From the NCBI RefSeq assembly GCF_004135345.1, contig NZ_CP035495.1, positions 2,914,001 through 2,978,000 of the forward strand: DNA of 64,000 nucleotides. Direction: 5' to 3'. Below, piece after piece: positions 61,002 to 64,000 of the stretch. The position numbers were made by a program, and so were the translations under genes. The notes under the pieces are model-generated. The model did not search any database and was not told the DNA's origin. It saw only the letters and a list, made by a program, of their open reading frames with translations. This stretch comes from Xylanimonas allomyrinae. Lineage in GTDB: Bacteria > Actinomycetota > Actinomycetes > Actinomycetales > Cellulomonadaceae. Numbering within the stretch: position 1 is the stretch's first letter; every line of letters begins with the position of its first letter.

Positions 61002-61053
61002 TCGCCGGAGCTTCGAGCGCCCGGGTGCTCGAACAGCTCGACGGAGGCTCGAA
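60993..61053. promoter_or_regulatory. Cluster of TTCGAGC/GCTCGAA motifs
   Basis: The heptamer TTCGAGC occurs at 60993-60999 and 61012-61018, its reverse complement GCTCGAA at 61027-61033 and 61047-61053, with a near copy GCTCGAC at 61036-61042. The cluster fills the space between the divergent threonine-aldolase and VanZ-like genes and even enters the former's start region. The inverted pair 61012/61027 has a 8-bp spacer. A shared operator is likely; LexA boxes (TTCG/CGAA cores) are related in sequence but the spacing does not fit. Confidence 0.5.
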
Positions 61054-61080
61054 CTGGAGCGCCGACCTAAGGTATGGGGC

Positions 61081-61560
61081 GTGCGTTGGGGGTCGAGGGT
61101 GCTGGCGGGGTATCTCGTTGCGGTGCTCGGGTTGACGCTGTGGCCGCAGCTCGAGCAGACCTCCGTGCCCGGGTGGGCTGCGGCGGTGGTGGCCGCGCTG
61201 GGCCGGGCGGGGGTGAAGATCGACGTCGGGTTTCTCGAGGCGGCGTCGAACGTCGTGATGTTCCTGCCGTTCGGCGTGCTGGGTGCCTGGCTGCTCGCGC
61301 ACGCGCGACGGCGGTGGTCGCTCGGGGCGGTCTGGGCTGCCGTGACGGCGGCGGGGACCGCGTTCTCGGTCGCCATCGAGACCGCCCAGCTCTTCATCCC
61401 GGGGCGCGTCTCGACGGTGCAGGACGTCGTGCTCAACGGTGCCGGCGGGCTCGTCGGGGCCGCCGCGGTCGCGCTAGTGCTGCGGGCACGCCGGGGCGGC
61501 GAGCCACAGCCCGGCGCCCCGGCCCACCCGCAGGACGTCAGGCCGGAAGCGGGGCGCTGA
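61081..61560 (+). CDS. VanZ-family membrane protein
   Basis: A 159-residue protein with four hydrophobic segments. The VanZ-like pattern NVVMFLPFGVLGAWLL, FSVAIETAQLFIPGRVSTVQDVVLNGAGGLVGAAAV (with the conserved E-x-x-Q and R-x-x-x-x-x-D-x-x-x-N) is clear. VanZ proteins confer teicoplanin resistance in enterococci; in most bacteria their role is unknown, and no van genes are nearby. GTG 61081 lies 7 nt after TAAGGT (61068-61073), a leaderless start. The 3' end overlaps the convergent phosphoglycerate-mutase gene by 23 bp. Confidence 0.88.
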   Translation: MRWGSRVLAGYLVAVLGLTLWPQLEQTSVPGWAAAVVAALGRAGVKIDVGFLEAASNVVMFLPFGVLGAWLLAHARRRWSLGAVWAAVTAAGTAFSVAIETAQLFIPGRVSTVQDVVLNGAGGLVGAAAVALVLRARRGGEPQPGAPAHPQDVRPEAGR

Positions 61561-62236
61561 CCGGGGCGGTGGGCGTGGTGGTGGGCGTGGTCGGCAAGGT
61601 CGGCGCGGTCGGCAAGGTCGAGCGTGCCGCCAGGCCACCGTGACCCGCGACGTCGAGGCCGGCCTCGACCACCTCGGGCACGCCGTCGGTGACCCGCACC
61701 GTCGACACCGAGGCGTTGGGCAGCACGGCCAGCGGGCCCGGGCTGATCGTCCACAGGTACGCGGCCAGGGCGAGCCCGTGCCCGACGACGAGCACCTCGC
61801 CCTGGGGGTGCGCGGCGGCGATGCGCTCGAAGACGCCGGAGACGCGGCTCATGAACGCGGCACCCGACTCACCGTCCGGCAGCCCGGGGTGGTGTCCGGC
61901 GAGCACCGCCGGGACGAGCCGCGACCACGGCTCGACGGCCTCGAGCTCGCGCTCGGGGCGACGCTCGAACCGGCCGAAGTCGAGCTCGCGCAGGTCCGTG
62001 TCGACCTGCAGCCGCAGGTCCGGGTGGTGGTGCAGGATCTCGACGGCCGTCGTGACCGCGCGGCCCGACGGCGAGGCGTAGGCCGCGGTGAAGTCCGACG
62101 CCGCGAGGTGGCGGGCCGTGGTGCGCACGCCCGCGCGCCCCGTGCGTGTCAGTGGCGAGTTGGAGGATCCCTGCAAGATCGATCGAGCGTTGAAGTGCGT
62201 CTGCCCGTGCCGTACGAGCGTGAGAGTGAGGGTCAT
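61538..62236 (-). CDS. Histidine phosphatase (phosphoglycerate-mutase-like)
   Basis: A 232-residue histidine-phosphatase-superfamily enzyme. LVRHGQTHFNARSILQG provides the phosphohistidine RHG motif, YASPSGRAVTTA the second Arg, DLRELDFGRFERRPERE the acid, and VLVVGHGLALAAYL the second His. It belongs to the broad-specificity phosphatase group rather than to glycolytic GpmA. ATG 62236 has GAAGGG upstream. The last 25 residues are a Thr/Pro repeat (LPTAPTLPTTPTTTPTAP) encoded by imperfect GGTCGGCAAGGTC repeats and not conserved in the family; this tail overlaps the end of the VanZ-like gene. Confidence 0.88.
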   Translation of the reverse strand: MTLTLTLVRHGQTHFNARSILQGSSNSPLTRTGRAGVRTTARHLAASDFTAAYASPSGRAVTTAVEILHHHPDLRLQVDTDLRELDFGRFERRPERELEAVEPWSRLVPAVLAGHHPGLPDGESGAAFMSRVSGVFERIAAAHPQGEVLVVGHGLALAAYLWTISPGPLAVLPNASVSTVRVTDGVPEVVEAGLDVAGHGGLAARSTLPTAPTLPTTPTTTPTAPVSAPLPA

Positions 62237-62353
62237 CGTGGTCCCTTCGAGAGTTGTCCGACCACCCGACGGTAGCCATGCCGCGGTGGCGGGCGGGCGA
62301 CCTCCAGATGACGTCCGCACGAAATCTCGGTGCGTGCCCGGCCGGTGTGGCGC

Positions 62354-64000
62354 ATGTACCTGACCGACGTCGGCCTGGTGCTGTCCGCGAGCGACCTCAC
62401 GGCCGCCGCGACCTGCGAGCTGGCCTTCCTGCGCACGCTCGACGCGCGGCTCGGACGGCTCGCCGAACAGACGGCCGCACCGGACCCGATGCTCGCGCGC
62501 ACGGCGACGCTCGGCACCGAGCACGAGGTGCGCGTGCTGCGCGACTACGAGGAGCAGTTCGGCGCCGCGCGCCGGGCCTCGGCCGGCCGTGGCGGCGTCG
62601 TCACCGTCGAACGGCCCGCGCTGCACGATCCCGACGCCGTCGCCGCGGCGGTGGACGCGACGCGCGCCGCGTTCGCGGCCGATGCCGACGTCGTCTACCA
62701 GGCGGTGTTCGCCGAGCCACCGGGCGGCGCGGACGAGAGCGGCCAGGGGCCGGCGCGGCCCGGGTTCGTCGGGTTCGCCGACTTCGTCGTGCGCCGGCCC
62801 GACGGGCGATACCGCATCCAGGACTCCAAGCTCGCGCGGCACGCACGCGTCACCGCGCTGCTCCAGCTCGCCGCCTACGCGGTGCGACTGCGAGCCCTCG
62901 GCGTGCCGGTGGACGACGACGTCGACCTCATCCTCGGCGACGGGACGGTCAGCACCCACCGGCTCGCCGACGTCGAACCCGTCTACCGGCTGCGGCGCGC
63001 CCACCTCGAACGGCTCGTGACCACGCACCTCGCCGATCCCGGGCCTGCCGCATGGGGCGACCCGCGCTGGGCGGTGTGCGGTCGCTGCACCGTGTGCGAC
63101 GCCGAGGCGACCGCACACCGCGACGTGCTGCTCGTCGCCGGGTTGCGCCGCGGGCAGCGCGACCGCCTCGCCCAGGCCGGCGTCACGACCATCGACGCGC
63201 TGGCGGCGTCGACGGGCCCCGTCGAGGGCATCGCCGTGACGACGCTGGCCGGGCTGCGTGAGCAGGCCGCGCTCCAGGTCGAGAGCGAGCGCGAGGCCGG
63301 CAAGGCGGCAGGGAGCCACCCCGCCCCCGCCGTGCGCGTGGTCGACGCGAGCGGCCTGGCCGTGATCCCCGAACCCGACGCCGGGGACGTGTTCTTCGAC
63401 TTCGAGGGCGACCCCCTCTACACCGAGGGCGACGGGACGCGCTGGGGGCTCGACTACCTGTTCGGGCTCGTCGAGGCCGACGGCACGTTCCGCGCGTGGT
63501 GGGCGCACAGCTTCGAGCAGGAGAAGCAGGCGCTGCTCGGGTTCCTCGACTACCTGCGCGAACGACGCCGCCGGCACCCCGGCCTGCACGTCTACCACTA
63601 CGCCTCCTACGAGCGCACCCACCTGCTGGCGCTCGCGGCCCGGCACGGCGTCGGCGAGCACGAGGTCGACCAGGTGCTGCGCGAGCACGTGCTCGTCGAC
63701 CTGTACCCCGTGGTGCGGCGCACGGTGCGCGTGGGCAGCCGGTCCTACTCCATCAAGAAGCTCGAACCGCTCTACATGGGCGACGACCTGCGGGCCGGCG
63801 AGGTACAGACGGCGGCCGCGTCGATCGACGAGTACGCCGCGGCGCGCGCCGCCGTCGAGCGCGGCGACGCCGCCCAGGGTCGGGCGCTGCTCGACGCCAT
63901 CGCCGACTACAACACGTACGACTGCCGCTCGACCCTCCGGCTGCGCGACTGGCTCCTGCGGCTCGCGCACGAGCACGGCGTCCGCCCCGCACCCGAGGCC
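62354..64000 (+). CDS. TM0106-type RecB-like nuclease, N-terminal part (runs off the window)
   Basis: The first 549 residues of a large protein cut at the right edge. The N-terminal Cas4/RecB-like domain has Cys in AATCELAFL, the nuclease motif RIQDSKLARHARVTALLQLAAY (Q-D-x-K) and a C-x2-C-x2-C cluster (CGRCTVC), which with the first Cys would hold a 4Fe-4S cluster as in AddB and Cas4. A second RNase-H-like exonuclease domain follows: VFFDFEGDPLYTEGDGTRWGLDYLFG, HVYHYASYERTHLLAL and ADYNTYDCRSTLRLRDW. Family members usually continue into a superfamily 1 helicase, expected just beyond the window. ATG 62354 is used; GTG 62345 is in frame. Confidence 0.85.
   Translation, partial: MYLTDVGLVLSASDLTAAATCELAFLRTLDARLGRLAEQTAAPDPMLARTATLGTEHEVRVLRDYEEQFGAARRASAGRGGVVTVERPALHDPDAVAAAVDATRAAFAADADVVYQAVFAEPPGGADESGQGPARPGFVGFADFVVRRPDGRYRIQDSKLARHARVTALLQLAAYAVRLRALGVPVDDDVDLILGDGTVSTHRLADVEPVYRLRRAHLERLVTTHLADPGPAAWGDPRWAVCGRCTVCDAEATAHRDVLLVAGLRRGQRDRLAQAGVTTIDALAASTGPVEGIAVTTLAGLREQAALQVESEREAGKAAGSHPAPAVRVVDASGLAVIPEPDAGDVFFDFEGDPLYTEGDGTRWGLDYLFGLVEADGTFRAWWAHSFEQEKQALLGFLDYLRERRRRHPGLHVYHYASYERTHLLALAARHGVGEHEVDQVLREHVLVDLYPVVRRTVRVGSRSYSIKKLEPLYMGDDLRAGEVQTAAASIDEYAAARAAVERGDAAQGRALLDAIADYNTYDCRSTLRLRDWLLRLAHEHGVRPAPEA

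Noticed and set aside
60993-61053. LexA/SOS box
   Set aside because: Half-sites resemble TTCG/CGAA but no pair has the required spacing and flanking GAAC/GTTC bases.
1-64000. CRISPR array, IS element, prophage or tRNA genes
   Set aside because: No regularly spaced repeats of 25-40 bp, no transposase or integrase motifs, and no tRNA-like T-loop with cloverleaf arms were recognised; the tandem repeats present have no spacers.

Overview
The window is about 73% G+C (an estimate by eye) with an actinobacterial gene repertoire: DUF6328 and CBU_0592-type membrane proteins, PspC, App1, an Excalibur-domain protein, an F420-type oxidoreductase, an ECF sigma factor and many leaderless starts. A member of the Actinomycetota, plausibly Micrococcales (Cellulomonas/Cellulosimicrobium-like), fits best; the lineage is inferred from gene families only. 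No rRNA, tRNA, CRISPR array, transposase or prophage gene was seen. It reads as ordinary chromosome with a mild accessory component (relic gene, minisatellites, solo genes).

Layout. 1-1 kb: tail of an unknown gene, a decayed VOC/glyoxalase relic and a 12-codon micro-ORF with its own promoter and a near-perfect Shine-Dalgarno. 1-9 kb: LMW tyrosine phosphatase, GNAT, alpha/beta hydrolase, Nif3-like protein, aminotransferase, EEP hydrolase, PstS-like lipoprotein and small membrane proteins. 9-15 kb: LysR regulator, then a tandem glycine riboswitch in front of gcvP-gcvT-gcvH. 15-24 kb: solo LuxR HTH, Nudix, MFS, metF, NYN-LOTUS RNA-binding protein, PlsC, App1, LLM oxidoreductase, Tag glycosylase. 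24-28.5 kb: TetR plus ABC exporter, PspC, OmpA-like lipoprotein. 28.6-32.5 kb: dicarboxylate carrier divergent from its CitA/CitB-type two-component system. 32.6-39 kb: macro-domain hydrolase overlapping a methyltransferase, HrpA helicase. 39-43 kb: M15 peptidase, YbaK, STAS, LmeA-like protein. 43-47 kb: polar amino-acid ABC transporter with two tandem binding proteins, each behind an ArgR-box-like palindrome. 47-50 kb: ECF sigma factor with its own-type promoter, coupled membrane partner, Excalibur protein, cold-shock protein. 50-56 kb: branched-chain amino-acid (Liv) transporter, livK convergent with livHMGF. 56-64 kb: oligopeptidase B, CHAD, SRPBCC, threonine aldolase, VanZ-like, phosphoglycerate mutase and the start of a TM0106-type RecB-like nuclease cut by the window edge.

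Two window-wide signals matter. First, at least 15 single-base deletions (plus one net -2/+1 shift) break 12 reading frames, including housekeeping genes such as gcvP and hrpA; most sit in G/C runs, no clear insertion was found, and adding back the bases restores lengths divisible by three. This looks like under-called homopolymers in the assembly rather than gene death. Second, about 17 genes share the start signal [T/C]ANNNT, 6-7 nt, then ATG/GTG: a -10 element placed so that transcription begins at the start codon (leaderless mRNA). It was used here to choose several starts.
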